From Symsagittifera roscoffensis (lineage: Eukaryota; Xenacoelomorpha; Acoela; Convolutidae): DNA of 64,000 bases. Below the pieces are notes generated by a model. The model had not been told where the DNA came from and did not search any database. It saw nothing but the letters and a program-made list of their open reading frames with translations. Below, piece by piece: positions 1 to 10,463 of this stretch. The DNA is taken from positions 99,627,705-99,691,704 of the forward strand of contig NC_087062.1 of NCBI RefSeq assembly GCF_963678635.1, in the 5' to 3' direction. The position numbers and the translations under genes were made by a program. Position 1 is the stretch's first letter, and every line of letters begins with the position of its first letter.

Positions 1-82
1 GATTGGTTATTACTACAAATACTGCCTGTGAAGGTATCCTCATTATCTACAAACTATATCAAAATTGTTGAAAAATTTAAGA

Positions 83-298
83 GCTCAATTCTGATTGGTT
101 GACATTAATTTTCTTGAAAACTCCATGTCTATTGAAGCTCAAATCTGATTAGTTGGCATTAAATGTGTTGAAAATTCCATGACTATTGAAGCTCGATTTT
201 GATTGGTTGATATCAGAAAAGATAAAAATTTCCTTATAATTAATGCTCGATTCTGATTAGTTAATAGCAAAACTTTTGAAAACTCCATGGTTAGATTG
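83..298. repeat. 54-bp imperfect tandem repeat, four units
   Basis: Four units start with GCTC at 83, 137, 191 and 245, an exact 54-bp period. Each contains a TGATTGGTT/TGATTAGTT core about 8 bp after GCTC and a GAAAA-CTCCATG-like segment further on; the third unit is the most diverged. No open frame runs through the array even though 54 is a multiple of three. It is probably a minisatellite. A regulatory role for the ATTGG (CCAAT) cores would be speculation. Confidence 0.7.
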
Positions 299-483
299 GA
301 TGATTTTTGTTTCAGCTAGGCTAAATAGCACATCCATTCTGATTTTCTTTCACGTTAAAAACAATTGGTTAATAACTTTGCTTTTTTGATTCACTTTTAT
401 TCACTCTTTGAGGCTTTTCAACTCATCTGATCAAAAAATTTGGTACATTTTAAACCTTCCATTTAATTTTTTTACTTATTGAG

Positions 484-733
484 ATGCCGTCACTGAATAG
501 AAACGAAAGAGTTGCATGTCTTGAATGTGGCAGAGAATACACTCGCTTACACGCATGAAGACATCTTAGAACCTGTGGTGTTTTGAAGTGTTCTAACTGT
601 AACTTTTACTACTTATAGCAGTGAGGAACTCACTAATCATTTCAAGAAAAAGCATTGTCAGCATAATGTTAAATTATGCGCTCAGCAGTCTCCAAACTCA
701 CTTCAAGAGAAAGTAAAAGTTAATCATTTTTAA
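484..733 (+). pseudogene. Degenerate C2H2 zinc-finger ORF
   Basis: From the ATG at 484 the frame encodes a C-x2-C segment (CLECGREYTRLHA), then meets TGA at 556-558. After it the same frame gives CSNC. A +1 shift near 605-612 is needed to continue through SSEELTNHFKKKH, which completes a classical C-x2-C...H-x4-H finger. The shifted frame ends at TAA 731-733. One stop plus one frameshift within 250 bp mark it as dead or as misread coding sequence. The parent is not identified; short zinc-finger ORFs occur both in host genes and at the start of transposon ORFs. A 63-aa open frame at 770-961 may be another piece of it, but I see no domain there. Confidence 0.5.
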
Positions 734-3700
734 TAAAAACATAGAAATTACTCTGAATATTAGTTTTTATTGGATCTGAAAAGTCTAAACAACTGTGATA
801 AATTTAATCAGAAATTATACAGTGTTTTCAGCACAATACCTGAACTGTCATTTATTTTTTATTCAAAGGTTTGGATTGATGATGAAGACAGCAAAAATCG
901 AGTTCAAATCGTCGTGAAACTTTCCCTAAGACTCGATCCGAAAATCTTTAATCAACAGTAAAAACACCATTGGTTGCAAGCTTGCGGAGACTTTGTTGCG
1001 ATATATTTGTAGTAAAAGTGCATAACATATGCCAATGAGTAGTTAAGTATTTGCTTAAAAATTGTAAAACTTGGATATTTGTAAGACATCGACTATTTGA
1101 AAGGTTTTGTGTAGTTATTATTTCAAAGTTTCCCTTGTTTAGTGCTTGTAAAAGTGTTCATAGAGTAGAGCTTTTTTAAGCAGACAACGGGGTTTGACTT
1201 ATTAAGAATTCTGGTTTTATATTGTTTTTTTTGATGATTTCAGAAAAAAAATTGATAAATGACGTGGAAAAAATGAAAAAATAAATGTTTTTGCAAAACT
1301 TTGAAAATTTCAAGATAATGATATATATTATTTTCAAATAAAAATTTACTCTAAAAAAGAAATTCAGATTAAAAAATAGTATTATACAGTTATGAGGTTG
1401 AGAAAATCATTTAAAGACTTTTAGCAAAGGATTTATGATATTATTTCTGCTTCGGATTGTTGAATGTTCGTTGAAACGATACATTTTCCATCTGAAACTC
1501 AATATGTAAAAATTTGTTCAAATTGGATTAATTTGTATGATAGTAGATGAAGAAGAAACTGAGAAAATGCTAAAATGAGATAGAAACTCAATTTAATTCA
1601 TTAGGAATTTTGTGATATTTTTACTAAAATTTAGCTTATAAAGTATATCTCGAGAAAAAATCCGACATAACAATTCTCAAAGATTTGTTTTTATGCGTAA
1701 TTCATTAGAAAAGCTTGTTATCATTTGATATATTAGGTACTTTATCCAAAAAAAAAATCAGATGTTTTGATGATAATTTAAAAAAAAACCCAATCCGACT
1801 TCTTTTGGAAGATGATACATGAAGCATAAATCAAAAACTTGCCTTCAAGATCTACATTTCCTTATTTTGACTATAGAGTTCTTGCTTGAAAAAAATCGGA
1901 AAACTATACAATTGATCCAGTTTACAACTTGATTTCCTTTGCTTAATCATTTTTTTGAGACGCGCTCTTTTAGAAGATTTAAGGTATTGTAGATGTTAGG
2001 AACTAGGTTCTCTTGCGCGTATTTCCGGAGGTTTCCAGATAATAACTAAAAGAGCTGCTCTTAATTTGATCTTAAATCCTAAAAATACACCTTGATATTC
2101 TCATTTTTTACATACATATTCGAATGCTTTAAATAGCACCAATTCTTTCTCATTTGGATATTCTTGAGAAAACTTCCGTCATAAATTAAGAATAAAAAGC
2201 GATTTAATAACTATTTTGCAAGAAAATTGGTAGTTATGTATTTTTGCTTAATTAGTTTACGGTAGCAACTGAACAAGGGAACCTCGGGGAAGACATTTAT
2301 AATTTTTATCTTAATAATTAAACGGTATCAGTTCTAATTTCATCTCTGCCAGCAAATTGTTCGTTCAATTGATACTATTTTTCTCCTAAATTCTCCAGTT
2401 CTGCCTAAATTTTTTGTAAAGTGTGTTCAATAGCGAAAACATGTATTAAACAGAAACCAAGAATAACCTTAAAACAGAGAAAAATTCTACGGAAAATTAT
2501 GAAAATTATGTTGCAGTAGCAACAGAGAGATAATCATCAGCTATGAAGAAGAGTTTGTTGAAATTGAGGCAATATCGAATAAACGTTTAAGAAAAATTTA
2601 TACCATTTTTAGTCAATTTTAGCAGTTAACTAATCATTTTCTTAACTGATCAATTAACTAATCAATGATCTGAAATTTTTAATTATTAACATGGAAAATT
2701 TCTCATATTTCTCAAAAATTGAGGCAATGTCGAATAAATGTTTAAGAAAATTGATCTGAACTTTTTAATTATCAAAATGGAAAATTTCTCACAAGTTGTA
2801 ATTGTTGTACAAATTTGTGTAATTCATTGAGAAAAGAATGAGGAGGAGTTGAATCATGGAGTTTGATCTAGAAATTTCATGGAATACTGCTCTTAATGTT
2901 CATTTTTGAATTGAGATTCCTATAAAATTCTCCCTGAACTGGACAAAAAAACAGTTAATTAGCAAAATAAAAGGTTCAAAAGGGAAAATTTTGGGTAAAC
3001 TTGATTAATTTTTACTTTACCTTCTCGAAAATTACGATTAATTTCACTGTTTTCCGAAAGTTTCAATAATAATTCTGCTACTATGAGCTTTCTTTTTAGT
3101 GTTTAGAGCATCATATAACCCGCTTTTTAGCTCAAATTGAGGTAAACTTTATCGTATTTCAATATTTTGAGAAAAAAATTGTGGAAAAATTCATTTTTCA
3201 TTCAAAATTTTGTATCATTGTCTCAACTTGATGCCAATTAAAATACAGTCTGAGCTCAAATTTAAAATCTATACGTAAAAATGTTTTTAAAACTAGATCA
3301 AAAGCAGCAATATTTTAACTAAAACTATGAGATTTTTGCAATTTTTGTCGAAAAACTTTGCAATTTTTTCCAAATACTTGAAGTTTTTGCAATTTTTTCC
3401 AAATACTTGAAATTTTTGCAATTTTTTCTCAGAAATTTGACTTTTTTCGAAGTTTCAGTAGGTTTCAGCTTTGCTTCCAGTAGAAAGTGGATTATCCAAT
3501 AAATTAGGTGGAATTATAGCTACTTTTATTGTGTTTTGAAGTTTTTTGAAAATTTTTCAATTTTTTCGATAAAACTTTTTACCATTGACTTACCATGTTC
3601 CAAAAAACCAATTAAAAGTCCTTCATTACACAATCTACACGTAATTAACAATTAATTGTTCCCAATTAGATAACGCGCGCCAAGATTTTTGCGAAAAAAT

Positions 3701-4056
3701 AGACATTTCTACACAAATACCAAAAAAATTTTGTTTTTCTTACCATTATCTTACCATCACACAAACCATGAAAACTAACACCCCACTTTAGCCTCAACAT
3801 CTACTACTATTGTGATCATTAGGATTTTTTTTGTTTATGGTTTTGATTATTCGGGCTTTGATTATTACTTCAGTTTGAAATTAAGTTGAATCACCAAAGT
3901 AATTTGTCAAAATTGTAATTTTCGAACAATCAATTTTAAAACTGACTTCAAATCTAAAATAAGATCATCTGCGTCACTCAAATCAAAAGCAACTATGACA
4001 GATTTTGAAAACTTTTCCATGTTTATTTTCCTTGCTTTGAACGCTGGTTTTGACAG
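734..4056. other. AT-rich non-coding stretch
   Basis: No exon with convincing coding character was found. It holds homopolymer A/T runs and an imperfect local duplication near 2559-2810 (the words TTGAGGCAATNTCGAATAAA and GGAAAATTTCTCA each occur twice). The 5' exon or exons of the membrane-protein gene that follows should lie here or further upstream but could not be placed. Confidence 0.5.
3357..3447. repeat. 29-bp tandem repeat, three units
   Basis: The word GCAATTTTTTCC recurs with CAATTTTTT starting at 3361, 3390 and 3419, a 29-bp period. The third unit diverges at its end. It is a simple AT-rich minisatellite with no coding sense. Confidence 0.65.
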
Positions 4057-5125
4057 GTGGTGGGGGTGGAAAAAGAAGAAAGAAATCCAACTGGTTGTTG
4101 ATCTATTTTGGGTCAATCTCAGTTTTGGTCATGTCAGTTGTGCTCTTCTTGCTCTTCTCTGCCAGCAGTTTTACATCATCTGAAAAAAATGTCACGTACA
4201 ACGAGAGAGTGTCATTAATTTCGACACCACCACAGCAGCAGCAAAAAATCAAAAGGGACAATAAAGGTACAGGTGTGCAACATAAAAATTAATAACATCA
4301 ATAGGACACGTTTTTAAGAAAGTAAAGAGCTTCTTTACTCTCAAAGATTCGCATTGATCACTGTAATTGCCTGATCTAGTTATAGGGAGCGTGAAAAATG
4401 TAAATACATCTTCTTACTTTTTCAGTTAAAAATTATATTAAAAAAGTGTAAAGTACAATATACAATTATCACACAGTTTTAGAGAAGATAACTACTGCCA
4501 AATTCTCTGACGCGGTCGTAAAACCAAAAATTGGACACAAGCTCCCAGGTTTAGTCAAGGAAGCTCTTGTCGATGCTCTTGGATTAAAGAATCCGAAGCA
4601 AAATTTGGCTGACTATCAGAACCAGGGGGAGCAAGAAGGTTGGTTTTTGTATCTGTGAATTGAAAATTTTGACAGCCTTAATTTTACTTTTCCTCGCTCC
4701 CCGCTGATTATTACTTGAGTAAATACGAAAATGCATATGATGCCACTTTTTACCGTACCACTTAAGCGTGTGATATAATTGATAGCAGCTTAACGGAATC
4801 ATTCGTTACTTGTTATTCAGCTAAATAAATTTCAGCTCAATCCACATTTGCTACCGATATCCACAAGTGGTTCTTTTTCTGCCTGGTCTCTCTTCTGCTG
4901 CACGCATTCATAGGCGTCGCTTTCAAGGTCATCGGAAGCAGAAGAAGACGCAATCTGCAGCAGAGGTCCACTCAAGTTCAAGGCCAAAATCAGGCGCAAA
5001 GTCAGGCGAATGACGACAAAGACAGCAGTCAACATGTCATGATAAGGTCGGGAGATTTATCTTCAACAAATGCACCCGGTTGCTGCTCAATGACCACAGA
5101 ATGTTCCGACCACACTTATAAATAG
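4057..5125 (+). CDS. Two-pass transmembrane protein, three exons, 5' end incomplete
   Basis: Exons are read at 4057-4266, 4477-4638 and 4836-5125. Acceptors are TTTTGACAG, CACACAG and TTTCAG; donors are AAAG/GTAC and GAAG/GTTG. Phases match at both internal junctions (1+2 each). The product starts with a Gly run and a KRRKK basic patch, then a hydrophobic span (WLLIYFGSISVLVMSVVLFL). A polar loop of about 100 residues follows, mostly from exon 2 (KITTAKFSDAVVKPKIGHK onward). A second hydrophobic span (WFFFCLVSLLLHAFIGVAF) is followed at once by SRRRRN, a stop-transfer-like basic cluster, and a Q/S-rich tail ending at TAG 5123-5125. This suggests both termini are cytoplasmic. I do not recognise the family. 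The first exon seen begins at an acceptor, so the start codon lies upstream or is supplied by trans-splicing; the ATG at 4131 falls inside the first membrane span and is unlikely. Confidence 0.7.
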
Positions 5126-6379
5126 CAAAAGCAAAACATATTTTTCGAGTTTTTTAAAAGTGTTTTTTTTTGTTACTTCTGGATGAGTAAGCAGATGTGT
5201 TTTCGAAATGGGCTGCAAAAGTAGGTAATTAAAGCTTAAACACGTTTAAACGGCTGTTAGAGTAGGCTGAGAGTGACTCTTCGTGTCCATGACTTGGTGG
5301 TAAATTAGCCTAAAAAAACAGAAGTATTCCAACCAGTTATAATTGAGAATAGAGACCTTTTTACACTAGCAAGATTGCGAACGTTAGTTTATTAGTCTAA
5401 CCTTCCCTTTTTTTTTACTAAATCCGATTTTTAAAACTAAATTGAGGCTTATTTCGACTTTTTCTTATTGCTCTTTGAAGAGGTGTTTTTTGTCGTGTTC
5501 TCGCAAGTGTTTGCGAAGCACAGCTTCACCTGTGTTCAAACTATCTTTTGAAATCCGAATCACGATTGAAACTGCTTCAATGTAATACCAAATTCGATGT
5601 CACTTTCGTGACAAAAAACCCTTAAGCGATAGTTCCTTTCTGGGGTGGTCGATAAATAAATGACCTTTAAATCAATTTACATTGATTAATGGTTATAAAG
5701 TTGACTTTGTTTTTAGCGGAGGAACTAGATTGATCAAAGCATTTTCTCGGCTTCCTTGCTAGATCACCCTTAATTTCCCAGTTTTTCCAGATAGAACGAA
5801 AACCGCATTTTTGTGGTTTGCAGGCAACTTATGCCTCACTTTTTGGCTTTTTTCTGAAAAAGGCATTATTTTGGGGTGGTGTTTACCCCCTGAAACTAAA
5901 TATATATTGACTGACAAGCCTTGAATGACAAGTGAGTGTTTTCAAAGACAATTCAATATGCATAATTGGAGTATGTGCCCTAAGATTTCTGAGTTTTTAT
6001 TCCGCTTGGATGGAAGAATACTTACTCGTAAATGATCGCCATATTGCAATGATATTAATAAAACTCAATGAATGGATATTTAAAAAAGTAAATTGCTATA
6101 TGTGTTGTTCTCTATAATACCTTTGATACTGGAACAAAATTTTTACCTATTGATACAATTTCCTCAAATTGGGTTAATTTTATTTTTTAAAATGTCAATC
6201 TCAATTTGTTTTAGAAATTCAAAGAGCATTGAGTCATTTTTTCTTTAAAAAACTATCAAAACTAAAAAAATTCAAAACTAATTTTTTTTCTGTTTGCTTG
6301 CGTTCATTGACTCTTTTTTAACTGTCTGTTGGCTATGTTAATGATAATTATTGTTCTATTCGTGATGCGTTGTTTACAG
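5126..6379. other. Spacer and possible intron upstream of the TIR exons
   Basis: No clear exon was seen. At least one upstream exon of the TIR gene is expected because the exon at 6380 begins mid-codon and lacks the first strand of the TIR fold. I could not find an exon ending in the required phase. The 61-codon open frame at 5932-6117 has no recognisable content. Confidence 0.4.
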
Positions 6380-8585
6380 CTACTGTTGGGCGCAGCAGCC
6401 GGTGGCTCTGAAGTTGCGAGACCGACTGAGAGAGATGGGTGTTGCGGTGTGGCTGGACGTGGAGAGGATGGAGGGGTCGCTTCTGCAGAGGATGGCGGAG
6501 GCGGTCGAGAACTCCTACGCTGTCATCGTCTGCGTCAGTCATGAGTACAGCAAAAGTCAGGCTTGCAGGTCACAACCTAAATATTTAGATTTGAAGAAGC
6601 GCAACTGCCGCGCGACGGATGAACATGATCCGAATTCACGAGAATCAAAAAGAAAAATTAAGCGTCAAAGTCAGTCAGTTCACCAAATGGGCAATGCAAT
6701 TTGGATTCATGTGCTTGTTTCTTTTTCACATGGAAATATATATCTCAAACGAACACAGGAAAGAAGCGGATAATTTCAAATTAAATTTGTTTCTGTCCTG
6801 ATTAGAAATACATAGTTTAAATCAGGGGAGGATTTAGGGGGGCGAGGGGAGACGTCTTCTTTCCTCAGGGATTCGACCCCTACTGACCCAAAGGGCCCCA
6901 TTTGTACTATTTTTGAGGCATCAATTTTTGGATGACTGACCATAAAACTTTTCTAAAGGCGCCTTTGGCGCCATTATAAGCTAATTTTGAGGGAGAGCGC
7001 GCGCCGAAAAAGCGCGACTTTTTGGTCAAAATTTTCCAAAAAAGTGCTAAAAACGTTTTTTGGCCCTTTTTCGAAATTTTGCCTACGGCGCACAAAATTT
7101 GGCCAAAAAAGTTTTTTTAATGCTTTGAGAGAGCTCGGAGTATAAATTGGGGCGACCTAAGAAAAGGTCGACAAAAAAACTTTTGGAAATTTTCTTTTGA
7201 AAATCCTCCCTCCCCCCATCGAGAAAACCCTATATCCGCCCCTGGTTTAAATAAATCGTACCTGATTAAGTTTGAAGTGGTTACATATTATGTTTTTGTT
7301 CCGACCATTGAAATCGGGAGAAACTTTTGTCTTCGGTTGTGTTTTAGATTTTTTTTCCGCGCAAAATCGGGTACCACAAATAATTATCGGAATAGGTCAC
7401 ATTACTGCCTTTTCAGCCGTGATTCGGACGACTTTCAAATTTTCAAAACATTTACTCAGTGTTCAGAAAAATCGGTTTGAAGTTTTTGATTTTTTCATTC
7501 TAATTTCGGGCAAAAAAAACGTTTAAAAATCCATCTCCATAGGAATGAAAAAACTTCAAAAAGACAAAAAAGTTTCTGATCAAAATTTGAAAAAAGTGTT
7601 CATTTTTTTGTTTCTTATAAATCATTTTTCGATGAAAACTATGTCCGATATGCCTATTTTAGTATGAATATCCAGTAGAACTAAATTCTAGAGTTTCGTT
7701 CAAATTCTTTCATCGAACCACGCACAAAAAACTACACTAACTTGAAACAAAACCTCTTTTGTAGTTTTTAGGAATATGGTGCGAACATTTTGTGCTACTT
7801 GCACAGCTACCGGATATCCTTGTTAATACTGGTTTTGGTACTATACAGAATACCAGTTTGGTCAGGTAACTTTTCAAAATCAGTGCATCAACAATATTTT
7901 CCTTTTCTTGTTCCGACCACTCGCAGGACATAAAAGCTATGTTTTTTTTTCAGTTTTGATAGCCCCAAAAAACTTCGTAGAGACTCAAGTGTGGTATCAT
8001 ATTTTTCAGATTCCAAGAAAAAAAGGTAGTCTCGATGACGAGAAAAAGTATCTAGATTTTTTGTTTTTCAGACTAGATCAAACAGAAACTTGACAGAGGA
8101 ATTTGATTAGAGGCTGACCACCCAATTTAACTCTACTATAATCTAAACGTTCTATTAGCCAACAATTACTTCTTAATCGTGCATTTTTTCCCAATTCAAT
8201 TGCCTTTTCTAAATAAAATAACAGGCAGTTTTCCACAAAAAAAAATTGAAAAACCTTTTTTTTTTGATTTTTTGTTTTGTTGTTTTCTCAAGTTAATGGG
8301 GTCAGCAGTTCAGAACATTTGGTGCTGTTTATGCAGCAACCGACTATCCTCGTTTATTTTTGGATTTGAATTAGGTCCGAGGCGGAATACAGCTACACGC
8401 GTAAGAAGACAGTGGTTCCGGTGATTGTACAGCAGGGCCCCTTGCCCCCCTCAGGCTGGCTGCCCCTCCTCATAGCCGGAAAGCTTTACTACAACGTATA
8501 CGACGACAACAAACTCAGAGAGGAGTTTCCAAGACTCCATTCTTACATTCAGAAATTGCAGACCGGCAAAATGCACTCCCAATAA
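6380..8585 (+). CDS. TIR-domain protein, last two exons (5' incomplete)
   Basis: Exons are 6380-6568 (acceptor TTTACAG, donor TGCAG/GTCAC) and 8375-8585 (acceptor AATTAG), joined in phase to read CRSEAEY across the junction. The visible TIR fold runs in order: YCWAQQ (after the first strand), helix ALKLRDRLREMG, strand and loop VAVWLDVERMEGS, helix LLQRMAEAVENS, strand AVIVCVSHEYS, helix CRSEAEYSYTRK, strand TVVPVIVQQG, GWLPLLIAGKLYYNV and a last helix. The stop is TAA 8583-8585. TIR proteins act in innate immune signalling or NAD cleavage; which applies here cannot be judged without the N-terminal part. The 1.8-kb intron holds a hAT-like MITE. Element 1 sits 46 bp past the stop on the opposite strand, so presumably in the 3' UTR. 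Confidence 0.85.
6823..7244 (+). mobile_element. hAT-like MITE, copy 1, with perfect 8-bp target duplication
   Basis: The ends are CAGGGGAGGATTTAGGG and CCCTATATCCGCCCCTG, imperfect inverted repeats of about 17 bp. They are flanked on both sides by GTTTAAAT (6815-6822 and 7245-7252), a perfect 8-bp duplication as expected for hAT transposases. The 422-bp body has no ORF and contains a GGCGCCTTTGGCGCC palindrome near 6958. It lies in the TIR-gene intron. The intact duplication suggests a fairly recent insertion. Relatives are at 61155-61560 and 63088-63467. Confidence 0.85.
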
Positions 8586-8634
8586 TTACATAGAGTGCTC
8601 TGACAACCTACTCAAATATCTTTTGCTCATAATT
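8586..8634 (+). other. Presumed 3' UTR of the TIR gene, interrupted by element 1
   Basis: Forty-nine bases separate the TIR stop codon from the LTR, and the last four (AATT, 8631-8634) are the target duplication. The stretch CTACTCAAATATCTTTTGCTCAT just before the LTR closely matches the first bases of the right flank (28417 onward). The empty site therefore probably held a ~35-bp tandem duplication around the insertion point. Confidence 0.6.
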
Positions 8635-9083
8635 TGAGTTAGGACCGAGTTGGTTAACTCATAGTATCTAGAGTTACTATCTAGAGTAACTTATACTATC
8701 TAGAGTAATTTCGGATAGGGTACACCGTCTGCTCGTCACGCTATCTTATTTTCGGCCGGATAGATTCGTGCAACTTCTTAGTCTAATACCGATCCTAATC
8801 TTACTCTTATACTATCTAGTCTCAGGTTGTTTAACTAGTCTCTGCTAGGCTCAATAGATCTAGGGTATACTGGTTTATTGCGGCTGCTGAAGTGCTCGGG
8901 AGAGTCCAACTAATTTCTAAGTTAAATTCAAATCTCTCTGGTGCTGAAATTACAAGTAACTTCAGCACTTACAAATAAGTGGGTTGTTAGTTAGATGGAT
9001 CATGATTGGTTAATATTAAATACTTTACATTGGTAAAATATCTAATTTATCCAATCATAAAATGTAGTTTAGATCAGGTTCCA
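8635..9083 (-). repeat. Left LTR of element 1 (3' LTR in coding sense), solo-LTR-like context
   Basis: It runs from TGAGTTAGGACCG to GATCAGGTTCCA. It is 449 bp against 410 bp for its partner because of a 39-bp insertion at 8665-8703 built from TATCTAGAGT-like words. Apart from that I saw one clear substitution against the right LTR (CTGCTGAAG versus CTGTTGAAG). AATT occurs immediately on both sides of this LTR (8631-8634 and 9084-9087), the signature of a solo LTR rather than of the end of a full element. Confidence 0.9.
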
Positions 9084-10463
9084 AATTTCTTACAACTTAC
9101 TCAAATATCTTTTTCTCATAAACTACAAGTTACCTATTTTCATACTTTTCACTTTCAAAAAATCTATGATTTTAATCATTTTTTTAGAGAAGCTTCAATA
9201 TAATATCTTTCTATCTAGCTGTTCCGTAGTCAAAAATTTTGATATGAAGAATTAGTCACAAAGTGTGATACTAAGCATTCAGCAGCCCCTTTCAGGACGT
9301 AAAAGAAACAACCTTGAGTACTCTCAAGGGCTTTTTTGTGTCCTGAATTTTCACCTGATACTAATTTTGCAGCCAAAATTGGTCAAGCAGTGAAAAGTCT
9401 GTAGGTGAAAAGATCAAGTGAGCGTTTTGATGATCTGGAAAAACTGACACCTTACGACAATAGCGAAATGCAAAGACAATTGAGTTCATTTCTAGTGTTT
9501 AATTCTGGTAGCGGTTCAATTTCTGTGGACGACCAAATCTAGGAGATCTCTTATGCGTTTTATGCTTGTATTTGTGAAGTGTAGCTTCGCTTCTGTTTTC
9601 AAAACATCCAGTCTCAACGTCGACAAAAAATGGTTTGAACCTTTCCGTTTTCAGACTAATTTTCAAGTCTAAAAAAGGATACAGTCGGCAAATAATGAAA
9701 AGAACAATGAGCTTACTATCTAAATTTACTGCATTTTCATGTAGTGTTAGCTCTAATCAATTTTAATTCTCCCACCGATTACGAAAAGAATTGTAAAAAA
9801 TGGAAAGTTTTTTTTGCTTGAATATATTTTCAATTGATTCACTTATATTATTGTTCTTGGAAAATTCAGTGCTATTGGTACACCAACAGGTTATTCTTGT
9901 TGTTCCGAGTTTTGTAACGAAAGTAGCGGAATATTTGTGCTCGAGGTGTTTTTTTTTCAAATTAGGACTTTTTAACTAGCCATTTTTGACGAAACTTTTT
10001 TTTATATCATTCAAAAGGTATTGTTGTCTTGAGCTTAAATTTGAAAAGATATTTCACCTCTGATCATTTTTTTGTAAAGCTATGGGGGTTTAACGATTGC
10101 CATTTTGGCCAATTTGGGACAATTAACGGGCGATATATTTCGCGCTATTAACGCGTAAGCGGAGATTTAATCCGTCTTAGGATTCGCTTCGAATTGGTTG
10201 AAGGAAGTTTATTTGCCGCAATTGATTTGTTACTAGGAGCAATTTCTATCACTTTCTGATTGATATGGCGTGTGGCGGGATAATTTTCAGAAAAAATCTG
10301 AAATTTTGTTTAAAAAAATTCATTTTATTATACTTAATTTTTTCATGTTATTACTGCTTCATAGACCTTAAAAGGAAGTCGAAACATTCAGTGCTTCGCC
10401 TTGATACGAGTGAATTTGTATCAGTTTCTTGTAAAATATTTAGATACAGCTGCGGTTTTAGAA
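9084..10463. repeat. 1,380-bp copy of the right-hand host flank, inside element 1
   Basis: It is base-for-base the same length as 28417-29796. I noticed only one substitution (C at 10276, G at 29609). It starts with the target duplication AATT and ends at TTTTAGAA, where it passes abruptly into element interior (10464). In the right-hand copy the same position continues into unrelated host sequence. It contains a 57-bp hairpin (9291-9347) and a minus-strand copy of the dispersed repeat (about 9888-10422). Element 2 has no counterpart at this position. Confidence 0.9.
9888..10422 (-). repeat. Dispersed ~548-bp repeat, copy a (minus)
   Basis: The reverse complement matches the copies at 32903-33448 and 33645-34193. 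Landmarks are the TCGTATCA...GCGAAGC start, a GC-rich palindromic core around TATTTCGCGCTATTAACGCG (about 10136-10155), and a final TTCCGAG segment. There is no ORF. It is probably a non-autonomous mobile element of unknown class. Confidence 0.6.

Noticed and set aside
3995-4183. 62-codon plus-strand ORF starting at ATG 3995
   Set aside because: It is in a different frame from the spliced membrane-protein exon and runs through the acceptor at 4056.
9084-10463. The whole 1.8-kb direct repeat (8635-10463 and 28007-29796) as the true LTR of element 1
   Set aside because: TG...CA ends, 4-bp duplications and comparison with element 2 show the LTR is ~410 bp. The remaining 1,380 bp is host flank.
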